Source of the DNA: a virus
Reading direction: 5' to 3' (one strand)
DNA: 64,000 bases
Virus record (IMG/VR): IMGVR_UViG_3300026097_001139
Coordinates: 1-64,000 of that record
Shown piece by piece: positions 52,410-61,709 of the stretch; the first letter of the stretch is position 1, and the number at the start of each line of letters is the position of its first letter. The notes under the pieces are model-generated. The model ran no database searches. It saw only the letters and a list, made by a program, of their open reading frames with translations, and was not told the DNA's origin. The position numbers and the translations under genes are program-made.

Positions 52410-53128
52410 CAAGGAAAAAAATATTAATAGTCGGCGACAGTTGGGCCGAGTCTATGTGGCGAATATCTGGTACAAAAACACTTGTCGATGATCATATAAC
52501 TGGAATGCTTGAACAACACGGACACATAGTTTATAATTTTGGTTTTGTAGGACGTGGAAATGTAGAGTCATGGGAGAGCGCAGATAAATTCTTTACAGAA
52601 AACAAAGCAAACGGATATTGCTTGCCTGATTTTGTAATTTGGTTTCATACTGACGTTTTACGTGACTACGCAAGTGAACTTGTTGATATTAAAAAAAACA
52701 ATAAACCATGGACACTGACGCATTTAGTTACAAAGTCTGCAGAAAGAGCCTATGGTAAGATTTGCAAAATAATAAAAAGCCACAAACTGACCAATCTTAT
52801 ATTGATAGAAGGTCAAGCTCCGACAGTTGAGCCAGAATTTTCAGAATATATCGACAAACCTTTACATACTGTTAAAAACTGGAGAAGTAAAATTGTAAAT
52901 AAACACGATTTGCCCGAATCACAGTTGTTGACAGACGTCACGTTGTTCGAGTATGGCGAAAATCTTGATAGTATAGAATTCAGAACAACCGAACTAGAAA
53001 AAATCTCAAAAATCCGCGAGGCAATGACCAATAGCTTGCTATTCCCAGACGATGCACATCCAGGACGCAAAGCACATGAGCAACTTACCCAGCAAGTGTT
53101 AGACGTTATCCGTAAAACAAATTACTGA
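52406..53128 (+). CDS. SGNH-hydrolase-like protein
   Basis: A 240-residue protein starting at TTG 52406, which overlaps the previous TGA. KILIVGDSWAESMW is the GDS-type nucleophile block and DDAHPGRKAHEQL holds the D-x-x-H catalytic pair, so a serine esterase/lipase-type activity is plausible, perhaps on acetylated glycans. It overlaps the convergent VCBS gene by 23 bp. Confidence 0.72.
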   Translation: MTRKKILIVGDSWAESMWRISGTKTLVDDHITGMLEQHGHIVYNFGFVGRGNVESWESADKFFTENKANGYCLPDFVIWFHTDVLRDYASELVDIKKNNKPWTLTHLVTKSAERAYGKICKIIKSHKLTNLILIEGQAPTVEPEFSEYIDKPLHTVKNWRSKIVNKHDLPESQLLTDVTLFEYGENLDSIEFRTTELEKISKIREAMTNSLLFPDDAHPGRKAHEQLTQQVLDVIRKTNY

Positions 53129-54869
53129 GACTCGCAGTGCCAAGGTTGTAATAGTCAACAGCTAACAATGCAATATCGCCCTGTGAGTACACGCCACTGT
53201 CAATGGCATTACTCCAATATGCCAAGTCGCCAGTGCTGATTTCTGTTCCAAACAGTTCTTTCCAGATTTTTTGCATCAACACACTGCTGTCGTCGCCACT
53301 GGTGAAAGAAGCGGCAGCAGCTGCAATCTCCTGCTTGCTCATGCCTTGATTGAGAAAATCCACACCAGTTTGCACTAGACCAAACTGTTGCTGTTCTTGA
53401 TCTGTAAACAGTGTGTCTATGAGCTTGACCACCCAGCCTTGATCACTGCTGAGTGGTTCATGTTCCACATCGTCAACCAGCTGTTGCATGGTCAATGACC
53501 CTAGGTACACCGTGGCACGCTCACCCACATTCATTTCCCACCAACCTGTGTCCACAGGTGTTTCTTGTCCAAGCTGGATGAGATCAACAAGCCCATCATT
53601 GTTCACGTCGTGATATACATTGAGGTTGTGCTCTTCAACGCCGTCTGTGAGTTGCACACCGTTTTCACTGTAGGCAAATTCGCCGTCAACCGGCGTAAAG
53701 CTAAAATTGGTATTGGTTGCTTGACGAAAACTGCCATCGCCATTGTTTAGCCAGAAAACCTCGTGTGCCTGTTGCCATTCTGAGTCGTTGTGAAATTCTA
53801 TCCTGCGCTTGTCGATGATAAAGTCGATGTAGCCATCTTGGTTCAAGTCATCAAACTGCAAGTGCCCACTGACCGCATCTTGTGTATTTGGAAAAACCTG
53901 ATGTTCTACAAATTCACTGCGGTCATTTTGCAACAGAACCTGATAGTAGTCTGGAGACCCTGTGAGCCCACCGTCCCAATAAGCTTCGTAGATCACAATC
54001 AAGTCTTTAAGTCCGTCGTTGTTGACATCAATGTTGTAGTGATCAACTGCGCCACGTCGTGGCAATTGATCATAGCGACTGCTGAATTCAAACTGCTGTG
54101 ATTCTGGGTTGTATTCCCAAATTTCGTTGGCAGTGTTTGCATTTTCGTTAGCATAAAATCCCAGTGCTATGCCAGTGTTGCCGTTGGCTAACTCTACAAA
54201 TCCTGTACCACTGGTTGGCTTGGCAGCATTGCCCTGGAACAAATCATCGTGTGTGGTCCAAGTGCCATCGCCATTGTTTTCATGAATCACAGCTGCTTCA
54301 CTGGAACTCTGATAGCCGAAGGTGGCTGTAGCAATGTCTAAATCACCATCTCTGTCGTAGTCAAAGAAGTCCGCAATATGATTGTAAGCTCTGGTATCAC
54401 TGCCAAAAAAACCATCTGCCCAGCGCAGCCCTGACGCAGTGTTTTCTATGAAATGCAACTCACTGCCTGGCTTCTGGTCCGGAGTTGGATACAGTGTAGG
54501 ATTTTCGAAACCAGGGTCAACAACCACGGCGTCGTCATCACCATCACCATCGAAATCTCCTACCATCATGTCTCGAGGAAATGCATACACGTTGCTGTTT
54601 TCATGATTTTCCATGATCTCAGCACCTTTTTCTTCATAGGTGCCAGTGCTGGCGTTCCACACCCAAACCAAGGGCTTGTTGTGAAAGCTTTCTCTCAGTG
54701 GTGCGTTGCCCTGGTTTGGAAACGTGATCAGGTCTGTGTAACCATCGCCATTGGCATCCAGCCTGGCAATGTATTCTTGAGTGAAAACTGTTTGATCATC
54801 GTTGGCTCTTTCGGTGATGTTCCAGTTCTCATAGAACAAATTGGTGCTGTGATAGTTGAATGTCTTCAT
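53106..54869 (-). CDS. VCBS/FG-GAP repeat protein with DUF4214-like end
   Basis: A protein of about 587 residues from ATG 54869, with GGAG at 6 bp. At least five calcium-loop motifs such as DANGDGYTDL, DFDGDGDDDAVV, DYDRDGDLD and DVNNDGLKDL mark VCBS/FG-GAP propeller repeats. The last 110 residues (LFTDQEQQQFGLV, DYYNLGTASL) resemble DUF4214. Such proteins are extracellular adhesins, so this may be a virion surface or receptor-binding protein. No signal peptide is evident. Confidence 0.8.
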   Translation of the reverse strand: MKTFNYHSTNLFYENWNITERANDDQTVFTQEYIARLDANGDGYTDLITFPNQGNAPLRESFHNKPLVWVWNASTGTYEEKGAEIMENHENSNVYAFPRDMMVGDFDGDGDDDAVVVDPGFENPTLYPTPDQKPGSELHFIENTASGLRWADGFFGSDTRAYNHIADFFDYDRDGDLDIATATFGYQSSSEAAVIHENNGDGTWTTHDDLFQGNAAKPTSGTGFVELANGNTGIALGFYANENANTANEIWEYNPESQQFEFSSRYDQLPRRGAVDHYNIDVNNDGLKDLIVIYEAYWDGGLTGSPDYYQVLLQNDRSEFVEHQVFPNTQDAVSGHLQFDDLNQDGYIDFIIDKRRIEFHNDSEWQQAHEVFWLNNGDGSFRQATNTNFSFTPVDGEFAYSENGVQLTDGVEEHNLNVYHDVNNDGLVDLIQLGQETPVDTGWWEMNVGERATVYLGSLTMQQLVDDVEHEPLSSDQGWVVKLIDTLFTDQEQQQFGLVQTGVDFLNQGMSKQEIAAAAASFTSGDDSSVLMQKIWKELFGTEISTGDLAYWSNAIDSGVYSQGDIALLAVDYYNLGTASLSNLFYG

Positions 54870-55069
54870 CAGTGACTCCACCTTGTTGTAGTGTCGGAAA
54901 ATGTTAATCCAGGATTTTGGGCGTAATGTGCTTCAAGTTCTCGTGCAAATACAAGTTCTTGTGCCTTGAATGCAAGAAACACAACTTCTTGATCTGTCAA
55001 GTAGTCAGCACTGATATCTCCGCACAGCACTGCCTCAGCCACTGCTAACCGGTTGTCTGATAATTTCAA
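54869..55069 (-). CDS. Small acidic protein upstream of the VCBS gene
   Basis: A 66-residue acidic helical protein (VAEAVLCGDISADYL, then FKAQELVFARELEAHY). TTG 55069 is the start with GAGGA upstream. Its stop overlaps the ATG of the VCBS gene (TGATG), so the two are translationally coupled. It may be a chaperone or a virion component. Confidence 0.62.
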   Translation of the reverse strand: MKLSDNRLAVAEAVLCGDISADYLTDQEVVFLAFKAQELVFARELEAHYAQNPGLTFSDTTTRWSH

Positions 55070-55100
55070 GGTGTCTAGTCCTCTATTTCAGTTTAGTACT

Positions 55101-55129
55101 AGTTTACTTGAAATTGTGTACACTGTCAA
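55101..55129 (-). promoter_or_regulatory. Sigma-70 promoter for the VCBS gene pair
   Basis: TTGACA (55124-55129) and TAAACT (55101-55106) with a 17-bp spacer on the minus strand. It overlaps the 3' end of the gene at 55104. Confidence 0.82.
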
Positions 55130-55490
55130 GCCATAGATCTGCTGAATCATAAAGACTCAGCATGCTTGCAGTTTTTTCGTCAAACACCACAAGACACATG
55201 GTTTTGGGATTGCCGCGAGACACAAACCCATAAGGCCCTACTACATGTCGGCTTACTGCAAGAAGATCTTTAGGTCTTTTATCAATTGTGGTGAAAGGAA
55301 TGTACCAATGAGGACGTTTAAGGTCTTTGGTGAATACTTTTATACCCGGCCATGCAAGATGTAGATTGTTATTGTCTCTTTTGTCTTGCCACCATCTAGC
55401 CCAAGCTTCTGTCCAGGAACAATCTTTGGATTGCCATTGATCAAATGCTTCCCAAAATATTTCATTTTTCGGGGTAGATTTGTTCGCCAT
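55104..55490 (-). CDS. Hypothetical protein
   Basis: About 128 residues from ATG 55490, overlapping the end of the upstream gene. It contains WARWWQDKRDNNNLHLAWPG and a C-terminal beta-rich part (GPYGFVSRGNPKTMCLVVFD). No family is recognised. The sigma-70 promoter of the next gene sits in its 3' end. Confidence 0.65.
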   Translation of the reverse strand: MANKSTPKNEIFWEAFDQWQSKDCSWTEAWARWWQDKRDNNNLHLAWPGIKVFTKDLKRPHWYIPFTTIDKRPKDLLAVSRHVVGPYGFVSRGNPKTMCLVVFDEKTASMLSLYDSADLWLDSVHNFK

Positions 55491-55755
55491 CACGCAAGAG
55501 GTATACAGAGAACAAGTCTGTATCAAATTGGTTGTTGAGTTTTTTTGCCAGGTTTATGGCATGTCCAGGATTGCTAAAGCTCACTTTTTTATATTTAGGC
55601 CCTGGGTATTGTGTAAGCAGATTAGATGTTTTAAGGTTAATAGGAGTACCATCGTAGAACACTGCCCAGATACCGTCGCTAGCAAGAACTTGCTCGTTTT
55701 TATAACTGTCTTTGTTGGCCTTTTCGGCTAACACCTGTGGTTTTGGTCTACTCAA
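55462..55755 (-). CDS. Phage hypothetical protein
   Basis: A 97-residue protein starting at TTG 55755, with AGGA at 7 bp. WAVFYDGTPINLKTSNLL and KYKKVSFSNPGHAINLAKKL are its notable stretches. I recall relatives in T4-like marine phages; no function is known. It lies in the exonuclease operon. Confidence 0.7.
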   Translation of the reverse strand: MSRPKPQVLAEKANKDSYKNEQVLASDGIWAVFYDGTPINLKTSNLLTQYPGPKYKKVSFSNPGHAINLAKKLNNQFDTDLFSVYLLRDGEQIYPEK

Positions 55756-55779
55756 TTTGATATCCTGTAAGCATATTTA

Positions 55780-55983
55780 TTACCACTTTCCGCCTTGTAG
55801 CTGGACTTCAATGGTTTCCATTTGCTCTTTTTTACTTTGTTTTAGTTCATCTAAGTCACTTAGCAGTTTAAGCAGTTCAGTTTGCAAGTTTTTAGCATCG
55901 CGCAATGGCCAAGTAAAATCCTTGGCCTGTTTATTTTCCAATGTTTGCACTCGTTCTGCAAACCTTTTGATATACAAGCTCAT
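55780..55983 (-). CDS. Small coiled-coil protein
   Basis: A 67-residue protein with heptad character throughout (RFAERVQTLENKQ, then LLKLLSDLDELKQSKKEQ), predicted coiled coil. It overlaps the next upstream gene by four bases. The function is unknown. Confidence 0.65.
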   Translation of the reverse strand: MSLYIKRFAERVQTLENKQAKDFTWPLRDAKNLQTELLKLLSDLDELKQSKKEQMETIEVQLQGGKW

Positions 55984-56444
55984 ATTCTATCCTTGATGCT
56001 GCTGATTATTTCTTCTTTGGTGCGAAATGGTCCTCTGTGTTCATACCGATCTAGCATGATCAATTTCGGACATAGTATGGTTTTCCATTTGGTTTTTTGT
56101 TTTACCTGATACCATCCCGCTGCAAACCAACTTTTGCTGTGCTCACCTTTGGTAAAAATTGGCAATTGATCAACAACATTGAACAATGGATTGTATGGTT
56201 TACAGTTGGTTGGATACCCGTGTACTTGATGTTCTTGGTTTTGTATTTCCGGATCGCTGTCTACAAAACTAATAGGTGTAGACAGTCGTTCATTGATCAT
56301 GTTCAGTGTTTTAAACTGTTCGATGCGTCCTTGCACTTTGAGGTTGTACACACCTTCACTGTTGAGCTCAATCTCGCCCACTTTATCTGTATCGTTTTGC
56401 AGTATCCAATAGCGATCAGCTACCACTGTCTTAGCTCTTAACAT
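55980..56444 (-). CDS. Phage hypothetical protein
   Basis: A 154-residue protein. YWILQNDTDKVGEIEL and WYQVKQKTKWKTILCPK give a beta-rich pattern. I recall similar proteins beside RNase H in T4-like phages. It overlaps the exonuclease gene by 14 bp. The function is unknown. Confidence 0.7.
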   Translation of the reverse strand: MLRAKTVVADRYWILQNDTDKVGEIELNSEGVYNLKVQGRIEQFKTLNMINERLSTPISFVDSDPEIQNQEHQVHGYPTNCKPYNPLFNVVDQLPIFTKGEHSKSWFAAGWYQVKQKTKWKTILCPKLIMLDRYEHRGPFRTKEEIISSIKDRI

Positions 56445-57441
56445 TCAATAAATCTCCTTGGTATTTGGCTGTTAGCCATTTAGCAAATTGTTCTGCACTT
56501 TCGCTGAGCTTTGCTAAGTTGTGCTTGCCGCAAAATTTCATAAATCTCACGCCTACCTGTGGCACTTCCTTTTGTTCTAATTCTTGCACAATAGCTACAT
56601 CAACCGCGTCCTTGATCTGTTGCGGTTGTGCTGTTAAGTCAATGAGAGCACGATTGCGTTCATAATCGTCTAGTACACGATGTTCTTCGCCGTTGTGATC
56701 AGTCCATCGACTTAGCATGAGATTGTTCCATGCATAGCCACGCTTTTCGCGATCTTCGTATGCTTCTAACAACCCCACCTTGTTTTTGGTGCCTTTTTTG
56801 CGTACACCGGGATATGCTGAAAAGATATTGTCACTGCTGTCGCCTCTCATGCATTTTTCGAAAAGCAACCAGCCTGGATCAGGTGTTTCCTTGGGAGCCT
56901 TGGTTTTCTTGTCAATGACAGGTTTTCCTTTGCCATCAAATACACCGTCTGTGGTGATCAATTGATCTGCAATACCATTGTACTGTGTAACACGATTGTT
57001 CAGCAATTGTACAAAGTCTGTGTCGCTGCTGACAATAACATGTTGATCTTCCGGATGCAGATCAATCCATCTTGCAATTACATCATCCGCTTCTGCTTCT
57101 GGTTGACGGATAACACTGCAATTGGTCTGTGTACGCAGATACTCAATGAGATTGTCAAGAGTTTCCCAAAACATCTTGTCCTCTTCTAGTTCTGCGTCTG
57201 TGAGTGCTGCTCTTGCTACACTGCGATTCTTTTTGTATGGTTCGTAAACGTCTTTACGCCAACTACGACCTTCGAGTGCAAATACCACATGATCTGCGCC
57301 AAATTGTTGAAATACCTTGTTTACACTGCTCATTGTGACATGCAGTGCCCAGCCTACTTTTTCTTCAGCATCAGCGGCTCTATATGCTGTGTGCCTTGCA
57401 CGAAAAAACATGTTAGCAGTGTCAATAAGCAAATATTTCAT
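56431..57441 (-). CDS. rnh: T4 RNase H-like 5'-3' exonuclease
   Basis: A 336-residue FEN/T4 RNase H protein. MKYLLIDTANMFFRA is the first metal-binding Asp, EAEADDV the acidic cluster, VSSDTDFVQ the next pair and RGDSSDN the last. It removes RNA primers and flaps during phage DNA replication. Length is close to T4 RNase H (305). It lies in an operon with other small T4-like genes. Confidence 0.95.
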   Translation of the reverse strand: MKYLLIDTANMFFRARHTAYRAADAEEKVGWALHVTMSSVNKVFQQFGADHVVFALEGRSWRKDVYEPYKKNRSVARAALTDAELEEDKMFWETLDNLIEYLRTQTNCSVIRQPEAEADDVIARWIDLHPEDQHVIVSSDTDFVQLLNNRVTQYNGIADQLITTDGVFDGKGKPVIDKKTKAPKETPDPGWLLFEKCMRGDSSDNIFSAYPGVRKKGTKNKVGLLEAYEDREKRGYAWNNLMLSRWTDHNGEEHRVLDDYERNRALIDLTAQPQQIKDAVDVAIVQELEQKEVPQVGVRFMKFCGKHNLAKLSESAEQFAKWLTAKYQGDLLNVKS

Positions 57442-57448
57442 ACTATAC

Positions 57449-58144
57449 CTAATATAGATTGTTAGTTCTTATATACTGTAACACAATGTCAGCCCAATGT
57501 CTATGACCATCTTCGCCATAATGATAACTGTCAGGGTTCACTGTGCGCATACCAGCATCTTGTAATTGATTATGAAAGGTGCCTGCATCCGAGTATGGGT
57601 CCATGTAACTACTACCCCAGTCTTTTTGCTGTTTTATATTGCTAAAACTGGTATTGCCATTAAAAAACACATGATCGATTCCAGCTTCATTTAGTTCCTC
57701 GTGAAAGTTCCAAATTTTTTCGTGTGCCTCGATAGTTTTTTGTTGCCAGTCCACATCTATTACGTATTGCTTATAGCGTTCTCTGTGACTTTCTGGCACT
57801 TCGTCTACGCCGCTGGCGTTAACTTGATAGTATACGTCGTCAATTAGCCACTCTTCTCGTTCCCAAGTGCTCCACTGAATTATTACCAATGCCTGGTCGC
57901 GATTGCGTTCCATCCACTTGCGTGTAGTGCGGATGATCCTGTCATTACTACTGGCACTTTCGGCATCGCACATGAATTTACAAGCTAGCACTGTAGCTAA
58001 CTGTCTCCCCCAACTCACAGACAGATTAGCAGGATGCGGACGACGCAACAAATGACCGTATTCTGGGTCATCTTCTGCAAATGCTGCTGGGTGTACTGCT
58101 TCTGCGGCAGCTGTATGACTGTCGCCATTTACATACAGTATCAT
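57449..58144 (-). CDS. SGNH-hydrolase-like protein, tandem copy 1
   Basis: A 231-residue protein. LYVNGDSHTAAAE is the nucleophile block, VIIQWSTWERE fits the block holding a conserved Asn or Trp, and SYHYGEDGHRHWA holds the D-x-x-H pair. Esterase activity on an unknown substrate is inferred. It overlaps its tandem partner by four bases. Confidence 0.72.
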   Translation of the reverse strand: MILYVNGDSHTAAAEAVHPAAFAEDDPEYGHLLRRPHPANLSVSWGRQLATVLACKFMCDAESASSNDRIIRTTRKWMERNRDQALVIIQWSTWEREEWLIDDVYYQVNASGVDEVPESHRERYKQYVIDVDWQQKTIEAHEKIWNFHEELNEAGIDHVFFNGNTSFSNIKQQKDWGSSYMDPYSDAGTFHNQLQDAGMRTVNPDSYHYGEDGHRHWADIVLQYIRTNNLY

Positions 58145-58815
58145 AAAATGCCTTCTCGTGTAGCATGGCTAAGCAGTCTATCTGCCCAAGCACGCTGGGC
58201 ATCGCTGTCATAGTGATGCTGACCTGGTGTAATTTCTTTGTATCCGTTCTTGCCACACCATTTAATATAGGTCTCGCCGATGGTGTAAGGTTCAACAAAA
58301 CTGCCGTGCCAATCCAGTTGATAGGCTTTTGAATAAATTCTAAATGTGTGAAAAGCATGGAAAAATATATGCGGAATTTTCATCCACTGCAACATAGTAT
58401 GCAAATTATAATACTTTTCATGCCAATACCATGCTTGACTTTCGTGGAAAGGTTTAGTAGTTTGCTGAAATTCCTTCCAATGATTATATCTGTTACGTAA
58501 TCCACTGCCGTCGATCATCGAATCGTCGACCATTTCAAGATTGTTTACCTGCATGTATTGTAATTCGCCGTACCACGGTACTAACCATTCGCCTCGGCCC
58601 ATTTCTGTAACACCAATAACAACAAAATCCGGCGTATTGTTTTGCAAGTATTCCATTGTAGTACGATAGATATAATCGTTGCTGGCACCTGTAAAGGCAT
58701 GATTTATAGTTTTGTTTGCTCTTAGTCTGCGTGATATTGTGCTAGCAATTGTAGGTTTGCCTGATTCTATTTCCGCACCGGCCATGTTGCTGTCGCCGTT
58801 GAAGTATATGTGCAT
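58141..58815 (-). CDS. SGNH-hydrolase-like protein, tandem copy 2
   Basis: A 224-residue protein. MHIYFNGDSNMAGAE is the nucleophile block, FVVIGVTEMGRGEW is block III, and GQHHYDSDAQRAWA replaces the partner's D-x-x-H with a changed spacing, so activity is less certain. It overlaps both neighbours by one to four bases. The tandem pair may be two subunits or two specificities. Confidence 0.7.
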   Translation of the reverse strand: MHIYFNGDSNMAGAEIESGKPTIASTISRRLRANKTINHAFTGASNDYIYRTTMEYLQNNTPDFVVIGVTEMGRGEWLVPWYGELQYMQVNNLEMVDDSMIDGSGLRNRYNHWKEFQQTTKPFHESQAWYWHEKYYNLHTMLQWMKIPHIFFHAFHTFRIYSKAYQLDWHGSFVEPYTIGETYIKWCGKNGYKEITPGQHHYDSDAQRAWADRLLSHATREGIL

Positions 58816-59186
58816 TATGTTACCTCTGTGTATCCGTCGCCAAGATCTCGTTTATTGCTAGGACCCTGTTGTGCTTGATCCTGTTCCCAGGTTTCCATAA
58901 CAACGTGTCTACACACGTTCTGAAACCATTGATCTACAATGTCAGCATCTGTCTTACCCTGATAACCTGCTCTAACTAGATTAGCAACAAACTTATCATT
59001 CCAGTCTAGTTCAAACGCTCCTTGACTGGGGTCCATTTCATCCAGTTCTAATCCAAGCACCGCTACATAAGGATCACCGCGCTCTGTGGCCAGTTCTTTT
59101 TCGGATTTCTTTGGTGTCTTTTTAGGTTTCTCTTGTGCTTCCGGTGTCTTAACAGGTTTTTTCTTTCCAAAAATTTTCTCAAACAT
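58815..59186 (-). CDS. Phage hypothetical protein with Lys-rich N-terminus
   Basis: A 123-residue protein. Residues 1-40 are Lys/Pro-rich and probably disordered (KKPVKTPEAQEKPKK); the rest is acidic and helical (GYQGKTDADIVDQWFQNV). I recall relatives in T4-like marine phages. The function is unknown. It overlaps the next gene by eight bases. Confidence 0.7.
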   Translation of the reverse strand: MFEKIFGKKKPVKTPEAQEKPKKTPKKSEKELATERGDPYVAVLGLELDEMDPSQGAFELDWNDKFVANLVRAGYQGKTDADIVDQWFQNVCRHVVMETWEQDQAQQGPSNKRDLGDGYTEVT

Positions 59187-60597
59187 ATTCAGGATCCTCT
59201 TCTATCTTAAACAAGTATAACAGCAACGGCATACTTGGTTTTTGTCCATGTAGGTATTCAGTGTAAGGCACTTGTTTGATATCGTCTAGAAGATTAGGAA
59301 TATCGAACTCTTGTTCTAGGACATTGTTGAGATTACTGGTATCCAAGTCATCAAATAAAGCCAAAAACATTTGATTGGTGAGATAGTTTCCTACCACGTA
59401 AAACTCTCTGCTGTTGTAGTGCTTTTCTAAAAAGCCCTGTACATCTAAGACTTTTATTTTTTTATCACCCTTGATAACAGCGTCGGTTCTGCCTCTCCAC
59501 CACATTACCCCGTCGATGATTTCCAGTTTGTCTCCGACCTTGTACCACCGGTCACTGCCGATGGTTCTACAATCAAATGTTTGGTCGTCGATGTGAATTT
59601 CTGAACTGGGATTTTGTATTGGGAACCTATTTGGATTGTATGTGTCCGCATTATCTAGATCAGTGACACTTAAATAGAGATTACCTACTTCTGTGTTGCC
59701 GAAGTTATGATATACACGTCGAGGTTTTGTTTTTGTAAGCAGTTGTTTCATTTCGTCATTGGTTGGACCAAGTATGGTAACCAAATCGATATCATGATCA
59801 AACTCAAGATCTAAATCTGGAAGCCTGCGTATCCAATTGTAAACAACCATCCATTTTGTAATTTGATTTTTATTACAGTATTCGACGGCCTTGGTTAGAA
59901 ATTCGTCTCTACTTTCTTTCAAATGTGTTTTTTGTATACAGTGATGCTTGCTGGTCATCATCCAGCTGGGCAAACCAAAATTCAGAAACAAACTACCGTG
60001 ATGCATAGTCTTGTGATGCAAGACCACGTCTTGGTTGTTGTGATCATACATTTCGATAATGGCTTTGGCGTTTTCTTGCACACTGTGATGTGAAATTTCT
60101 AACACTTTTGGAAAACCCGTTGTACCACTGGTATGTGTTTTTACCGCGGCTGTGGTAGGCTGTATTTCTACGTCTGGTATCTTGCGAGTTGCTTTCTGTA
60201 TAGGCTTGATGCCGTCCTGTGTCAAAATTCTTTGAGCATGAATTATAGGACGTTTCAGCTCCAGCCTGTTGATTTCATAGTCCGTAGCATCTGTAACATA
60301 ACAGTCAATGTATTCATAAAAATCTCTCCATGCAGGATGATTTGCTTGCAGTATGTTAAATTCGTGCTGTGCTGTTGCCATGCCTAGTCGCCATGCTGCC
60401 ATGACCACCGGGTACACAATTTCAAGATTGTTTGGATTAAGCAACACGCTTTTGCCTAGTGTGTTGCCATCAAATGCAAGATAAAACTGCTCCATGTAGT
60501 ATTCAACTAAATCGTTGATCTGTTCTGGATATAGTATCTGATCATTGTGTTGAATTGTAATATCTGATCTACACAGATATGCAGTATTAGTAATCAT
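59179..60597 (-). CDS. ANL-superfamily adenylate-forming enzyme
   Basis: About 472 residues from ATG 60597, whose codon overlaps the metK stop; the in-frame extension beyond it lies inside metK. TSGTTGFPK at about 156-164 is the AMP-binding P-loop. RWYKVGDKLEI and WWRGRTDAVIKGDKKIKV match motifs A7/A8 of acyl-CoA synthetases and NRPS adenylation domains. It would activate a carboxylate as acyl-AMP. The substrate and acceptor are unknown. It is coupled to metK and lies 1.1 kb from a degenerate paralogue. Confidence 0.88.
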   Translation of the reverse strand: MITNTAYLCRSDITIQHNDQILYPEQINDLVEYYMEQFYLAFDGNTLGKSVLLNPNNLEIVYPVVMAAWRLGMATAQHEFNILQANHPAWRDFYEYIDCYVTDATDYEINRLELKRPIIHAQRILTQDGIKPIQKATRKIPDVEIQPTTAAVKTHTSGTTGFPKVLEISHHSVQENAKAIIEMYDHNNQDVVLHHKTMHHGSLFLNFGLPSWMMTSKHHCIQKTHLKESRDEFLTKAVEYCNKNQITKWMVVYNWIRRLPDLDLEFDHDIDLVTILGPTNDEMKQLLTKTKPRRVYHNFGNTEVGNLYLSVTDLDNADTYNPNRFPIQNPSSEIHIDDQTFDCRTIGSDRWYKVGDKLEIIDGVMWWRGRTDAVIKGDKKIKVLDVQGFLEKHYNSREFYVVGNYLTNQMFLALFDDLDTSNLNNVLEQEFDIPNLLDDIKQVPYTEYLHGQKPSMPLLLYLFKIEEDPEYV

Positions 60598-61687
60598 AAA
60601 GATCCAGCATCTCCCACGGTAAATCTGCTTTTCCAAAATGCCCATAGTTGGTAGTAGTGCGATAGATCGGACGGAACAATTGGAATTGATCAATGATACC
60701 CTTTGGTGTAAGATCTACATACTCTCGAATGTTGTTTGTTAGTTTCTCGTTATCCCCGTTGCTTTGGACATACACACTCATTGGTTCTGTTTCGCCAATA
60801 GCATATGCAATCTGCACAGTGCATTCACTTGCTTCGCCGCTGGCTACAACGTTCTTCGCCAACCATCTAGCCATATATGCTGCACTGCGATCTACTTTAC
60901 TAGGATCCTTGCCGCTGAATGCTCCGCCACCGTGTGGGCTGTACCCACCGTAGGTGTCTACAATAATTTTACGTCCAGTTACCCCTGCATCTCCGTCTGG
61001 CCCGCCGATGACAAATCGTCCTGTTGGGTTGATATAAAACCAGGTGCTGTCCAATAGATGCGGGGGAATGACACTGCGGATAATTTTTTCTACTTCGTGT
61101 TTGACAAATGCCTGCTCAGTTTCTTCTGTGTGCTGTGTACTGCACACAATGCGATCAATACCAACTGGTTTTCCATTGTTGTCGTATTGCATGGTTACCT
61201 GACTTTTATTATCTGGGCCTAACCAGTCATAACCCGGCATTTGTTTACGGTAATCTGTCAAGGCTTGAGTGATTACATGACTCCAGTAGATAGCACTGGG
61301 CATGTACTCTTTGGTTTCGTCGCAGGCATACCCAAACATAAGTCCTTGATCGCCTGCACCAAATGTGTCTGTGCCTAGTGCAATGTCTGAGCTTTGGTCG
61401 TGCATGAGATTGCTGAATTCAAAATTCCTCCAATGAAATCCTTCTTGCTCGTAGCCAATTTCTTTTACAGTGTCACGAATTTTGGCTTCTACATAGTTCC
61501 AGTCTAGGTCCGGGCACTTGTACTCGCCTCCAATGATAACTCTGTTTGTGGTTACCATGGTTTCGCATGCACATCGCATGCTTTCGTCTTGATAGTCCAT
61601 GATACAGTCAAGCACAGTGTCGCTGATTGCATCTGCAATTTTATCAGGATGGCCTTCGCTTACGCTTTCACTTGTGAAATAATACAT
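60587..61687 (-). CDS. metK: S-adenosylmethionine synthetase
   Basis: A 366-residue protein, slightly shorter than the bacterial 380-odd. SESVSEGHPDKIADAISD is the N-terminal ATP site, GAGDQG the ATP-binding signature and GGGAFSGKDPSKVDRS the P-loop/methionine site. It makes SAM from methionine and ATP. A phage-borne SAM supply is unusual, and it fits with twelve radical SAM genes and a methyltransferase in this window. It sits between two ANL-type genes. Confidence 0.95.
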   Translation of the reverse strand: MYYFTSESVSEGHPDKIADAISDTVLDCIMDYQDESMRCACETMVTTNRVIIGGEYKCPDLDWNYVEAKIRDTVKEIGYEQEGFHWRNFEFSNLMHDQSSDIALGTDTFGAGDQGLMFGYACDETKEYMPSAIYWSHVITQALTDYRKQMPGYDWLGPDNKSQVTMQYDNNGKPVGIDRIVCSTQHTEETEQAFVKHEVEKIIRSVIPPHLLDSTWFYINPTGRFVIGGPDGDAGVTGRKIIVDTYGGYSPHGGGAFSGKDPSKVDRSAAYMARWLAKNVVASGEASECTVQIAYAIGETEPMSVYVQSNGDNEKLTNNIREYVDLTPKGIIDQFQLFRPIYRTTTNYGHFGKADLPWEMLDLYDY

Positions 61688-61709
61688 TGTTTACCTTTTT
61701 GTTAGAGAT

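Noticed and set aside
52406-52431. TTGACA on the plus strand as a promoter
   Set aside because: It is the start codon and following bases of the SGNH gene. No good -10 follows at 16-18 bp.
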